Below, one piece after another: positions 7,532 to 14,125 of a stretch of DNA of 33,325 nt. Both the position numbers and the translations under genes were made by a program. Origin of the DNA: Devosia equisanguinis (GTDB lineage Bacteria; Pseudomonadota; Alphaproteobacteria; Rhizobiales; Hyphomicrobiaceae); contig CAMDBL010000020.1 in assembly GCA_945889015.1 (NCBI GenBank), positions 1-33,325 on the forward strand, given 5' to 3'. The notes below the pieces were generated by a model. That model was not told where the DNA came from. It did not search any database and saw only the letters and a list, made by a program, of their open reading frames with translations. Every line of letters starts with the position of its first letter. Position 1 is the first letter of the stretch.

Positions 7532-8113
7532 ATGATGAGATCCCTCTACGACTGGATGATGCGCAAGGCGACCGACAAGCGGGCGCCGCAGGCCCTGTTC
7601 TGGGTCTCGTTCATCGAAAGCTCGGTCTTCCCGATTCCGCCGGACGTGATGCTGATCCCCATGATCCTGGCCGAGCGGGCCAAGGCGTGGTGGTACGCCA
7701 CGATCGCGACGCTGGGCTCGGTGGCGGGCGGGGTGCTCGGCTACGCCATCGGCTACTACCTGTTCGAATACCTCGGCGAGCCGATTCTCAAGGTCTACGG
7801 CTACGCCGGGAAATTCGAGGATGCGCGGACCCTGTTCAACGAATGGGGCGTCTGGATCCTGATCGCGAAGGGCTGGACGCCCTTCCCCTACAAGGTGCTG
7901 ACCATCGCGGCGGGCGCATTCCACATGGCGCTGGTGCCGTTCATGGTGGCCAGCATCGTGGCGCGCGCCATGCGGTTCTATCTGGTCGCCGGCCTTCTCT
8001 ACTTCTTCGGCGAGCCGATCCGTGATTTCATCGAGCGCCGGCTGACGCTGGTGACGACCGTGTTCGTGGTCGTTCTCGTCGGCGGCTTCGTCGCCATCAA
8101 GTATCTAATCTGA
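7532..8113 (+). CDS. YqaA/DedA-family (SNARE-associated) membrane protein
   Basis: A 193-residue inner-membrane protein of the VTT/DedA superfamily, YqaA type. These proteins are linked to lipid scrambling and membrane homeostasis; the exact role here is unknown. Family marks are SSVFPIPPDVMLIPMI near residues 31-46, with the proline-rich re-entrant element, then GGVLGYAIGYYLFEY, and RAMRFYLVAGLLYFFGEP. Four to five hydrophobic segments are visible, the last at the C-terminus. Two adjacent ATG codons (7532 and 7535) are possible starts, with no clear ribosome site. dsbB follows after 22 nt and may be co-transcribed; both products are inner-membrane proteins. Confidence 0.88.
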   Translation: MMRSLYDWMMRKATDKRAPQALFWVSFIESSVFPIPPDVMLIPMILAERAKAWWYATIATLGSVAGGVLGYAIGYYLFEYLGEPILKVYGYAGKFEDARTLFNEWGVWILIAKGWTPFPYKVLTIAAGAFHMALVPFMVASIVARAMRFYLVAGLLYFFGEPIRDFIERRLTLVTTVFVVVLVGGFVAIKYLI

Positions 8114-8135
8114 CGCAACCGACGGCTGACCGCCC

Positions 8136-8663
8136 ATGACCTCGCCCGCCATCCGCATGACCGCCGGCACCGAGGCCTACCGGATCGGCGCGGCCATGCT
8201 GTTCGTCGCATTCGCCGTGATCTGCGCCGCGCTCGGTTTCGAGGTCATCGGCGGCTATGTGCCCTGCCCGCTCTGTCTACAGCAGCGCTATGCCTACTAT
8301 GCCGGCGTCCCGCTGCTGTTCCTCGCGCTGGTGCTGCTCAGTGCCGACGAGCGCCAATGGGCGGCTTTCATCTTCCTGGCCGTTTCGCTGTTCTTCCTCG
8401 CCAATGCCGGCTTCGGCATCTACCAGGCGGGAGCCGAGTGGAAATTGTGGGCCGGGCCTACGACATGCGCCACGGCACAGCCGATCGCCACGTCGGCAGG
8501 AGACCTTTTCAAGAACCTCGGGGAAACGAGCGTCATCCGCTGTGACGAGGCGGCGTGGCGATTCCTCGGCCTCTCGTTTGCCGGCTGGAACGTGCTGGTT
8601 TCGCTGCTGATCTTCGGCGGCTGCCTCAAGGCGGCGCACCTGACCGCTCCGAAAAATCACTGA
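8136..8663 (+). CDS. dsbB: Disulfide bond formation protein B
   Basis: DsbB re-oxidises the periplasmic thiol oxidase DsbA and passes electrons to quinone. The protein has 175 residues and four membrane segments (about 16-38, 53-70, 75-96 and 145-166). The first periplasmic loop carries the redox pair Cys44/Cys47 in VPCPLCLQQR, and the second loop carries Cys111 and Cys136, so both functional cysteine pairs are intact. The start at 8136 has a poor ribosome site; an in-frame ATG at 8157 is an alternative. It follows the DedA-family gene by 22 nt. No dsbA is in the window. No good terminator is visible after it, only a T-run at about 8692-8697 without a stem. Confidence 0.93.
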   Translation: MTSPAIRMTAGTEAYRIGAAMLFVAFAVICAALGFEVIGGYVPCPLCLQQRYAYYAGVPLLFLALVLLSADERQWAAFIFLAVSLFFLANAGFGIYQAGAEWKLWAGPTTCATAQPIATSAGDLFKNLGETSVIRCDEAAWRFLGLSFAGWNVLVSLLIFGGCLKAAHLTAPKNH

Positions 8664-8764
8664 AAACACATACATAACAACGGCTTGATTTTTTCCTCCG
8701 CGACGCACGCCGCCGCCGGACATGGCCTCCGCGCGCGGATGAATTTTCCTTCAGGCAAATACCC

Positions 8765-8777
8765 TGAGACGGTCTCA
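8765..8777. promoter_or_regulatory. Perfect inverted repeat TGAGAC-G-GTCTCA
   Basis: Two perfect 6-base arms around a single G. It has no T-tract, so it is more like a protein-binding site than a terminator. It lies about 50 bases left of the GAAC-N7-GAAC site. Confidence 0.4.
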
Positions 8778-8828
8778 CCTCTGTCGCAAAGTTGCCACGC
8801 CCGGGGGGTTAATTCTCCCTTGTTCGCG

Positions 8829-8843
8829 GAACACACAGTGAAC
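8829..8843. promoter_or_regulatory. Candidate LexA (SOS) box, GAAC-N7-GAAC
   Basis: GAAC at 8829-8832, seven bases, then GAAC at 8840-8843. This exactly matches the direct-repeat LexA site of alphaproteobacteria (GTTC-N7-GTTC on the other strand). It is followed by an A-rich patch and sits at the left edge of the unexplained island. One such match is expected by chance in a window of this size counting both strands, so the call depends on context. Confidence 0.4.
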
Positions 8844-8873
8844 CGGTAAACAAAAAGTAAAGGGGCGCCGGTT
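8841..8873. repeat. Short inverted repeat AACCGG...CCGGTT
   Basis: AACCGG at 8841-8846 pairs with CCGGTT at 8868-8873 across a 21-base, A-rich loop. It overlaps the second half of the GAAC-N7-GAAC site and marks the left edge of the island. Confidence 0.35.
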
Positions 8874-9150
8874 GACCAAGTTGCACAGTCTCCCGACATC
8901 CGAGTCGAGGTCGCAGCAGAGCCGGACCACCGGTGTTGTGCGTTCTGAAGCGACCAGGGCCACGGGCAAGGCAACCGGCACAAGCGCCGCGGCGTTCATC
9001 GCGGAAAGCACCCAAGTCCAGGTAGCAAGCGTCCAGGTTAGCCACGGTTTCAGTAAGCGTAGCGTCGGTAGCGTCAGCGTCCCGAGTTCAGTTGCGTCGC
9101 GTTCAGTCGAGTTGCGTTCGGTAGCGTCCGCGTATGGTTCGTCCCCCCCG

Positions 9151-9172
9151 AAGCGTGCTGGCCCGCACGCTT
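9151..9172. repeat. Perfect hairpin inside the GCGT island
   Basis: AAGCGTGC (9151-9158) pairs perfectly with GCACGCTT (9165-9172) across a 6-base TGGCCC loop. Its right arm supplies the only ACGC seen in the island. No T-tract follows. Confidence 0.6.
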
Positions 9173-9176
9173 CACA

Positions 9177-9242
9177 CCTTGAAGCGAGCCGCTCGTGCCT
9201 CTGTGTTCCAGCGTATCGCCGGGCGGCTCGCAGCCTTGAAGC
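9177..9242. repeat. Direct repeats CCTTGAAGC flanking an inverted repeat
   Basis: CCTTGAAGC occurs at 9177-9185 and 9234-9242. Between and overlapping them, GCGAGCCGC (9184-9192) is the exact inverse of GCGGCTCGC (9223-9231). This segment is less GCGT-rich than its surroundings and looks like a separate structured core. Confidence 0.5.
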
Positions 9243-9528
9243 CCAGTGAGTTGCGTTCCAGTCGTGTTGGTTGCGTATCGAAGTTCCAGTCGCGTCGGTT
9301 CCAGTTGCGTTCGCGTAGTGCCTCGCAGACGTCCCGTTCGGTCGAGTCGAGTGGCGTCGAGTTCGTGTCCGGCCATCGTGTCCTGCAGTGAGGCGTGCCG
9401 TGAGCATCCAGGTCGACAAGAGTGAGTGGCGTTCGTTGCGTGATGTGGTCCGCCTTGTCGTGCGTCCTGAGTTGTGCGGCGTCGTTGTGAGTGGCGTCAG
9501 TACGAGTGGCGTTGGTGTCAGTGGCGCC

Positions 9529-9547
9529 GGTGGCGGTGGCGGTGGCG
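9529..9547 (+). repeat. GGTGGC tandem triplet (possible two-tetrad G-quadruplex)
   Basis: Three GGTGGC units run head to tail, giving six GG pairs separated by single bases on the plus strand. Such a run can form a two-layer quadruplex and would favour RNA-DNA hybrids if transcribed rightward. Confidence 0.4.
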
Positions 9548-9740
9548 TAGGTTCGAGTTGTGCCGCGTCCAAGTCGCACACTGCCGAGTTGCGTCATCAA
9601 GAGTTGCGTAACCCGCCTGTCGCGTATCCGCGTGTCGCGTAGCTCTAGTCGCGTTCCCACGAGTTGCGTCCTCGTCGCGTCAGTCGCGTCGTCAGTAGCG
9701 TTCCGTTTGCGTTCGGTAGCGTCCATCAGCGTAGCGCGGC

Positions 9741-9995
9741 GGCTGCGGAGAGCTTCAGCGAGCATCCCGCAGCCCCGGTGACGGGATCAGAGACATTGGG
9801 AGACCGACGGCCGCGGCGGCCGGCGCTCCTCCCCTCGAGAAGGCAAGCGTATCTGGTGCGAGACAACCGTTCTCATGATGTGTCGCATTGCCGGTTCCGC
9901 GTAGCGACACGAATGCACTGGGTGCGCTTGCCGCCTCTCTCCCCGAGGGCCGGCGCGCATCGATCGAAACAATTTGCAACAGGATAGAGGCGCAC
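9741..9995. other. Gene-free stretch right of the island
   Basis: No gene is assigned. It contains an ATCCCG/CGGGAT inverted repeat at 9764-9769 and 9782-9787, and a GC-rich palindromic patch near 9810-9823. The frame of the following gene is open back to 9879, with a possible TTG start at 9888 discussed under that gene. The promoter of the downstream gene should lie here. Confidence 0.4.
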
Positions 9996-10226
9996 ATGTC
10001 CCGCGAGCACATCAATCCCATGCAGTGGCATCAGGCGATGGGCGTGGCCCGTCAGGTCAGCGCGCGCATTTTCCGCGACGGCGGTAGTGCCGCGGAAGCG
10101 CTGGCGGCGTTCGGCATCACGGCCAGCGCCGATCAGAGCCCGGATTGGAGCCGCGCGGTCGAGGTGATCGCCGAATCGCTCTGCGGCCAGGGGCAGGTTC
10201 GCCCGGCGATGAAGCGCGCGGCTTGA
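9996..10226 (+). CDS. Small conserved-looking hypothetical protein (76 aa)
   Basis: I do not recognise a named family. The ATG at 9996 has AGAGG five bases upstream. The product is soluble, with a helical stretch containing WHQAMGVARQVSARIFRDGG (about 9-28), then AEALAAFGI, then a second helix around SRAVEVIAESLC. The frame stays open upstream to a TTG at 9888, and the extra 36 residues (with GRRASIETICNRIEAH) look protein-like, so a longer 112-residue form is possible; the internal AGAGG site argues for the short form. It is convergent with the dehydrogenase gene at 10316. Composition is normal here, unlike the island just to the left. Confidence 0.65.
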   Translation: MSREHINPMQWHQAMGVARQVSARIFRDGGSAAEALAAFGITASADQSPDWSRAVEVIAESLCGQGQVRPAMKRAA

Positions 10227-10280
10227 TCTCCGGGTGCCGACGCAGAAATCGACGGGTGTCGACAGCGCATTGCGAGGTCT

Positions 10281-10305
10281 CGGCCTGAGCAGTCGTGTCA
10301 GGCCG
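10281..10305. terminator. Hairpin between convergent genes, possible bidirectional terminator
   Basis: CGGCCTGA (10281-10288) pairs perfectly with TCAGGCCG (10298-10305) across a 9-base loop, in the 89 nt between two convergent stop codons. There is no T-run on either side, so intrinsic termination is uncertain. Confidence 0.45.
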
Positions 10306-10315
10306 GCTCGCCGCC

Positions 10316-11239
10316 TCAGCGGGTCGGCACCGGCTTGTCGCCGCGATAGTCGTAGAAGCCGCGCTGCGTCTTGCGACCGAGCCAGCCGGCCTCGACGTAC
10401 TTCACGAGCAGCGGGCAGGGGCGGTACTTGCTGTCTGCCAGTCCCTCGTACAGCACCTGCATCACCGACAGGCACGTATCGAGACCGATGAAATCGGCGA
10501 GCTCGAGCGGGCCCATCGGGTGATTCGCGCCGAGCTTCATCGCCTTGTCGATCGCCTCGACCGTGCCGACGCCCTCATACAGGGTGTAGACGGCCTCGTT
10601 GATCATCGGCAGCAGGATGCGGTTGACGATGAAGGCCGGGAAATCCTCCGACACGGCGATGGTCTTGCCGAGCGTCTCGACGAAGCCGCGCGCCAGCGCA
10701 AAGGTGTCGTCCTCGGTGGCGATGCCGCGAATCAGCTCGACGAGCTGCATCAGCGGCACCGGGTTCATAAAGTGCATGCCGATGAAACGCTCGGGCCGAT
10801 CCGTGGATGCGCCGAGGCGCGTGATCGAGATCGACGAGGTATTGGAGGCGACGATCGCCGCCGGCTTCAGCTTGGGCGAGAGTTCGGCGAAGATCTTGCG
10901 CTTGACGCTCTCCTCCTCGGTCGCCGCCTCGATCACCAGATCGCACTCGCCGAGCCCTTCGAAGGCCGGCGCGTAGCTGATCCGCTTCATCGCGGCCTGA
11001 ACGTCTTGATCCTTGATCAACCCGCGCGAGACCTGACGGCCCATGTTCTTGGTGATGTTGCCGACCGCCTTCTCGTAGGCTTCCGGCCGCAGGTCGTTCA
11101 GGACGACCTCAAATCCGGCGAGTGACACCACGTGCGCGATGCCGCTGCCCATCTGGCCGGCGCCGATGATGCCGACCCTGCGAATCTTGTCCGGCAGCTT
11201 GGCCCTCGTCTCGGTAGAGGACTTCGATTGAGCGTGCAT
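10316..11239 (-). CDS. 3-hydroxybutyryl-CoA dehydrogenase
   Basis: This enzyme oxidises or forms (S)-3-hydroxyacyl-CoA with NAD(P) in short-chain fatty acid and polyhydroxybutyrate-related metabolism. The 307 residues comprise an N-terminal Rossmann domain with VGIIGAGQMGSG (about 22-33), then SNTSSISIT carrying the catalytic serine, the catalytic histidine in GMHFMNPVPLM, and the C-terminal dimerisation domain with NRILLPMINEA and DTCLSVMQVLY. The first 20 residues are an extra polar N-terminus without another methionine, so the start is not in doubt from alternatives, though it is longer than usual. It lies 59 nt downstream of etfA on the same strand, a common arrangement in alphaproteobacteria that joins beta-oxidation with its electron acceptor. 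Confidence 0.93.
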   Translation of the reverse strand: MHAQSKSSTETRAKLPDKIRRVGIIGAGQMGSGIAHVVSLAGFEVVLNDLRPEAYEKAVGNITKNMGRQVSRGLIKDQDVQAAMKRISYAPAFEGLGECDLVIEAATEEESVKRKIFAELSPKLKPAAIVASNTSSISITRLGASTDRPERFIGMHFMNPVPLMQLVELIRGIATEDDTFALARGFVETLGKTIAVSEDFPAFIVNRILLPMINEAVYTLYEGVGTVEAIDKAMKLGANHPMGPLELADFIGLDTCLSVMQVLYEGLADSKYRPCPLLVKYVEAGWLGRKTQRGFYDYRGDKPVPTR

Positions 11240-11298
11240 ATCGTTGTTGTCCTTGTTGTCCGAGCGGAGCCGTGCTGCCGGTCAATGTCTGGGAAGCC

Positions 11299-12243
11299 TC
11301 AGAGGCCGGCCTTCTTCAGCTCGGCCTCGACCTCGGGCAGGGCCTGGAACAGGTCCGCCACCAGCCCGTAATCCGCCACCTGGAAGATCGGCGCCTCGCC
11401 GTCCTTGTTGATGGCGACGATCACCTTGCTGTCCTTCATGCCGGCGAGATGCTGGATGGCACCCGAGATGCCGACGGCGATATAGAGCTCCGGCGCCACC
11501 ACCTTGCCGGTTTGGCCGACCTGGTAGTCGTTGGGCACGAAGCCGGCATCGACGGCGGCACGGCTGGCGCCGACCGCGGCCCGCAGCCGGTCGGCGACCG
11601 GCTCGATGTACTTCTTGAAGTTCTCGCCGTTGGCCATGCCGCGGCCGCCCGACACGATGATCTTGGCGGCGGTGAGTTCGGGACGGTCCGACTTCGACAG
11701 CTCGGCTTTCTCGAAGGTGGAGAGACCGACGATGCCTGAAGCGCTCGCCTTCTCGATCGGCGCCGAGCCGCCTTCCGGGGTCGCCTGGAACGAGGCGGTC
11801 CGAACGGTCATGATCTTCTTGGCTTCGGTCGACTGCACCGTCTGGATGGCGTTGCCGGCGTAGATCGGCCGCTCGAACGTGTCGGCAGACTTGACGGCGA
11901 TGACGTCCGAGATCTGCATCACGTCGAGCTTGGCGGCGACGCGCGGCAGCACATTCTTGGCGAACGCGGTGGAGGCGGAGACGAGAGCGTCGTAGCTGCC
12001 CATCATCGGCACCAGCAGCGCGCTCATCTCCTCGGCGAGGTGATTGGCGAGCTGCGGGGCCTCGACCAGGACGACCTTGGCGACGCCCTGGAGCTTGGAT
12101 GCGGCCTCGGCGACGGCGGCGCACTCGTTACCGGCGACGAGCACATGCACGTCGCTGCCCAGCGCGAGTGCCGCGGTGAGAGCCTTGGGAACGGCGCTGC
12201 CGAGCGCCTTGTTGTTGTGGTCGGCGAGAAGCAGAACAGCCAT
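11299..12243 (-). CDS. etfA: Electron transfer flavoprotein alpha subunit
   Basis: EtfA (FixB type) binds the FAD of the ETF heterodimer, which carries electrons from acyl-CoA and other dehydrogenases to ETF-ubiquinone oxidoreductase. 314 residues, normal length. The N-terminal domain starts [10 protein letters not shown]; the C-terminal FAD domain has [35 protein letters not shown] and [12 protein letters not shown], all typical FAD contacts. Its ATG shares one base with the etfB stop (TGATG), so the two subunits are translationally coupled, which fits 1:1 assembly. Confidence 0.96.
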   Translation of the reverse strand: MAVLLLADHNNKALGSAVPKALTAALALGSDVHVLVAGNECAAVAEAASKLQGVAKVVLVEAPQLANHLAEEMSALLVPMMGSYDALVSASTAFAKNVLPRVAAKLDVMQISDVIAVKSADTFERPIYAGNAIQTVQSTEAKKIMTVRTASFQATPEGGSAPIEKASASGIVGLSTFEKAELSKSDRPELTAAKIIVSGGRGMANGENFKKYIEPVADRLRAAVGASRAAVDAGFVPNDYQVGQTGKVVAPELYIAVGISGAIQHLAGMKDSKVIVAINKDGEAPIFQVADYGLVADLFQALPEVEAELKKAGL

Positions 12244-12998
12244 CAGATCACTCCCGCCTCGTTCCTCAGCTTCGACACGAGCTCGGCGGCATCCGCCACC
12301 TTCACGCCCGACTTGCGCACCGGCGGCTCGGTCGTCTTCAGCACCTTGAGGCGCGGCGCGATGTCGACGCCGAGCTCCTCGGGCTTCTTGACGTCGAGCG
12401 GCTTCTTCTTCGCCTTCATGATGTTGGGCAGCGAGGGATAGCGCGGCTCGTTGAGGCGCAGGTCGGTGGTGACGATGGCGGGCAGCTTAACCTTGATCGT
12501 CTCGAGGCCGCCGTCGACCTCGCGCGTGATGGTGAGCTGGCCGTTCTCCGGCACCAGCTTGGACGTGAACGTCGCCTGGGCCCAGCCGAGCATCGCCGAC
12601 AGCATCTGTCCGGTCTGGTTGCAATCGTCGTCGATCGCCTGCTTGCCGACGATGATGATGTCGGGCTTCTCGGCCTCGGCCAGCGCCTTGAGGAGCTTGG
12701 CGACGGCGAGCGGCTCGACGGTCGCGCCCTCTGGCGTCTCGACCAGGATGCCGCGATCTGCGCCGATGGCGAGCGCGGTGCGGATCGTCTCTTGTGCCTT
12801 CGCTGGCCCGATGGAGACGGCGATGACCTCTTTGGCCGTGCCCTTCTCCTTCATCCGAACCGCTTCCTCGACGCCGATTTCGTCGAAGGGATTCATGGAC
12901 ATCTTGACGTTCGCCAGCTCGATGCCGGTACCGTCGGTCTTCACACGTATCTTGACGTTGTAGTCGACGACACGTTTGACCGCCACCATCACTTTCAT
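12243..12998 (-). CDS. etfB: Electron transfer flavoprotein beta subunit
   Basis: EtfB (FixA type), the AMP-binding partner of EtfA. 251 residues from the ATG at 12998; an upstream start at 13034 would add 12 residues absent from typical EtfB, which begins [16 protein letters not shown] as here. Family segments include [34 protein letters not shown] (adenine-nucleotide region) and the C-terminal recognition region around [20 protein letters not shown], whose lysines are the usual methylation site. It is first in an etfB-etfA-dehydrogenase run; the 269 nt upstream gap should contain the promoter, but I could not fix boxes. Confidence 0.96.
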   Translation of the reverse strand: MKVMVAVKRVVDYNVKIRVKTDGTGIELANVKMSMNPFDEIGVEEAVRMKEKGTAKEVIAVSIGPAKAQETIRTALAIGADRGILVETPEGATVEPLAVAKLLKALAEAEKPDIIIVGKQAIDDDCNQTGQMLSAMLGWAQATFTSKLVPENGQLTITREVDGGLETIKVKLPAIVTTDLRLNEPRYPSLPNIMKAKKKPLDVKKPEELGVDIAPRLKVLKTTEPPVRKSGVKVADAAELVSKLRNEAGVI

Positions 12999-13267
12999 AT
13001 GAGACTCGCTCCCCAGCAGCCCCCGAGCCGCCAACGCGCGGGTCGCGCGGGGCGTTGCACATCGCTCGTCGAGACCAATCGATTATTGCCCGGATCGCAA
13101 GCGATGCCAGGTTCTTCGCACGTGCGAAGGCGGAGCCTATGGAATGGTCACCGGCGAGTCAATGACCACTCGGGTCGCAAGCCTGCACGTTCAAGCAGCA
13201 AAAACCCCACCGCGACGCATACCGGTCAGCGGAAGGGGGCGCCCTCCGTGACGCCCTCGACCCGCCG

Positions 13268-13972
13268 TCAGGCGCTGGTGAGCCCCTTGTCGAACAGCGG
13301 CACCCCGGAGCGGCGCATGATGATCACCAGCACCGCGCCCGCGACCAGACCACCGATGTGTGCCCACCAGGCCACCGCATCGTTTCGCGGCAGCATGACC
13401 ATCGCGAGCTGAGTGAGGATCCACAAGCCCAGAACGATCAGGGCGTTGAGCCGCAAGGGCACGAATTTCAGGGCGAGCACCCAGATCCGCACGCGCGGAT
13501 GCAGGATGATATAGGCCGCGACGACGCCCGCCACCGCCCCACTGGCGCCGATCAGCGGGATCGCCGAGGCCGGCTGCATCCAGGCATGGGTCAGGCCCGC
13601 GACGATGCCGCAGAGCAGATAGAACACGAGGAAGCGCGCATGGCCGAGGCAATCCTCGATGTTGTCGCCGAACACCCAGAGAAACACCATGTTGCTGGCG
13701 AGATGGATGACGTCCCCGTGGAAGAACATGTAGGTGAGCACGGTGAAGCGCTCGGGCACGGGCACGATGGCGGCGACCGGCACCGCCGTTCCCATCGGCA
13801 GGTTGGCGTGGAGCAGCTCGCGCGGCACGATGGCGAAGCTCGCGATAGTCTGGTCGGACAGACCGGACGCCTGCAGCAGCAGCACCAGCACGTTGACGAC
13901 GATGAGACCGACCGTGACCCACTGGAAGCGGATCGAACGCAGCGGGTTCTCGTCCCAGACCGGCACGAACAT
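13268..13972 (-). CDS. Rhomboid-family intramembrane serine protease
   Basis: Rhomboids cut membrane proteins inside or next to the bilayer with a Ser-His dyad. In this 234-residue protein the dyad is Ser144 in IGASGAVAG and His205 in WWAHIGG, and the oxyanion/structural residues His90 and Asn94 are in HLASNM, so it should be active. Hydrophobic segments fall at about 18-35, 92-101, 112-130, 138-157, 164-194 and 204-217, consistent with a six-helix core. A longer frame exists upstream, but the ATG at 13972 has a GAGG ribosome site and homologues begin near this point. It sits between etfB and a GlxA-type regulator on the same strand. Its substrates are unknown. Confidence 0.9.
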   Translation of the reverse strand: MFVPVWDENPLRSIRFQWVTVGLIVVNVLVLLLQASGLSDQTIASFAIVPRELLHANLPMGTAVPVAAIVPVPERFTVLTYMFFHGDVIHLASNMVFLWVFGDNIEDCLGHARFLVFYLLCGIVAGLTHAWMQPASAIPLIGASGAVAGVVAAYIILHPRVRIWVLALKFVPLRLNALIVLGLWILTQLAMVMLPRNDAVAWWAHIGGLVAGAVLVIIMRRSGVPLFDKGLTSA

Positions 13973-14125
13973 CGCGTCACCCTCTATCGATTGCCGGCGT
14001 TGCCGCTGCCTTGACCGACGGCGCCCTAGAAACGTGCGCCGCTCTCTCGACTGAGGACTGTGGCAGAGCCTTGGCCCGCACCGCAAGCGCGATGCTCGCG
14101 CCCCCGGCCACCGGAGCATGCTGCC

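Larger units (their letters stand above)
8664..9050. other. Gene-free stretch left of the GCGT island
   Basis: No credible gene is seen. It holds a T-run at about 8692-8697, the palindrome TCCGCGCGCGGA at 8728-8739, a 13-base inverted repeat at 8765-8777, a GAAC-N7-GAAC site at 8829-8843, and a locally A-rich patch at 8847-8861 in otherwise GC-rich DNA. From about 8874 rightward, the composition begins to shift toward the G/T-rich sequence of the island. Confidence 0.6.
9051..9740 (+). repeat. Strand-asymmetric GCGT-rich repeat island of unknown function
   Basis: By hand count the plus strand carries about 39 copies of GCGT in 690 bases, mostly inside GTNGCGT (GTTGCGT, GTAGCGT, GTCGCGT) or AGTGGCGT, against a single ACGC. 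The sequence is poor in A: over 9421-9540 I count G 53, T 34, C 24, A 9. Spacing between copies varies and is not a multiple of three, so the motif drifts through all reading frames. An 18-base block occurs twice (9112-9129 and 9707-9724). Long frames are open on both strands, but lack of A removes most stop codons in either direction, so openness is not evidence of coding. I recognise no protein or RNA family. It could be a degenerate satellite, a binding array for an orientation-specific protein, a non-coding RNA gene, or a decayed repeat protein gene. Confidence 0.75.

Noticed and set aside
8692-8697. T-run after dsbB as an intrinsic terminator.
   Set aside because: No stem of useful length precedes the T-run.
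9051-9740. CRISPR array.
   Set aside because: There is no constant repeat of 20-40 bases with regular spacers; the repeated unit is only about 7 bases with irregular spacing, and no cas gene is present.
9051-9740. Replication origin or DnaA-box cluster.
   Set aside because: No DnaA boxes (TTATCCACA type) or AT-rich unwinding region were found in it.
8775-9765. Several long open frames across the island, including minus-strand frames with Asp/Asn-Ala-Thr-rich products (repeats such as DATER, NSTER, DATEL).
   Set aside because: The plus strand is so poor in A that stop codons are rare in all frames on both strands. The repeated motif drifts between frames, no ribosome site or conserved domain is seen, and the frames overlap each other. 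A decayed repeat protein cannot be fully excluded.
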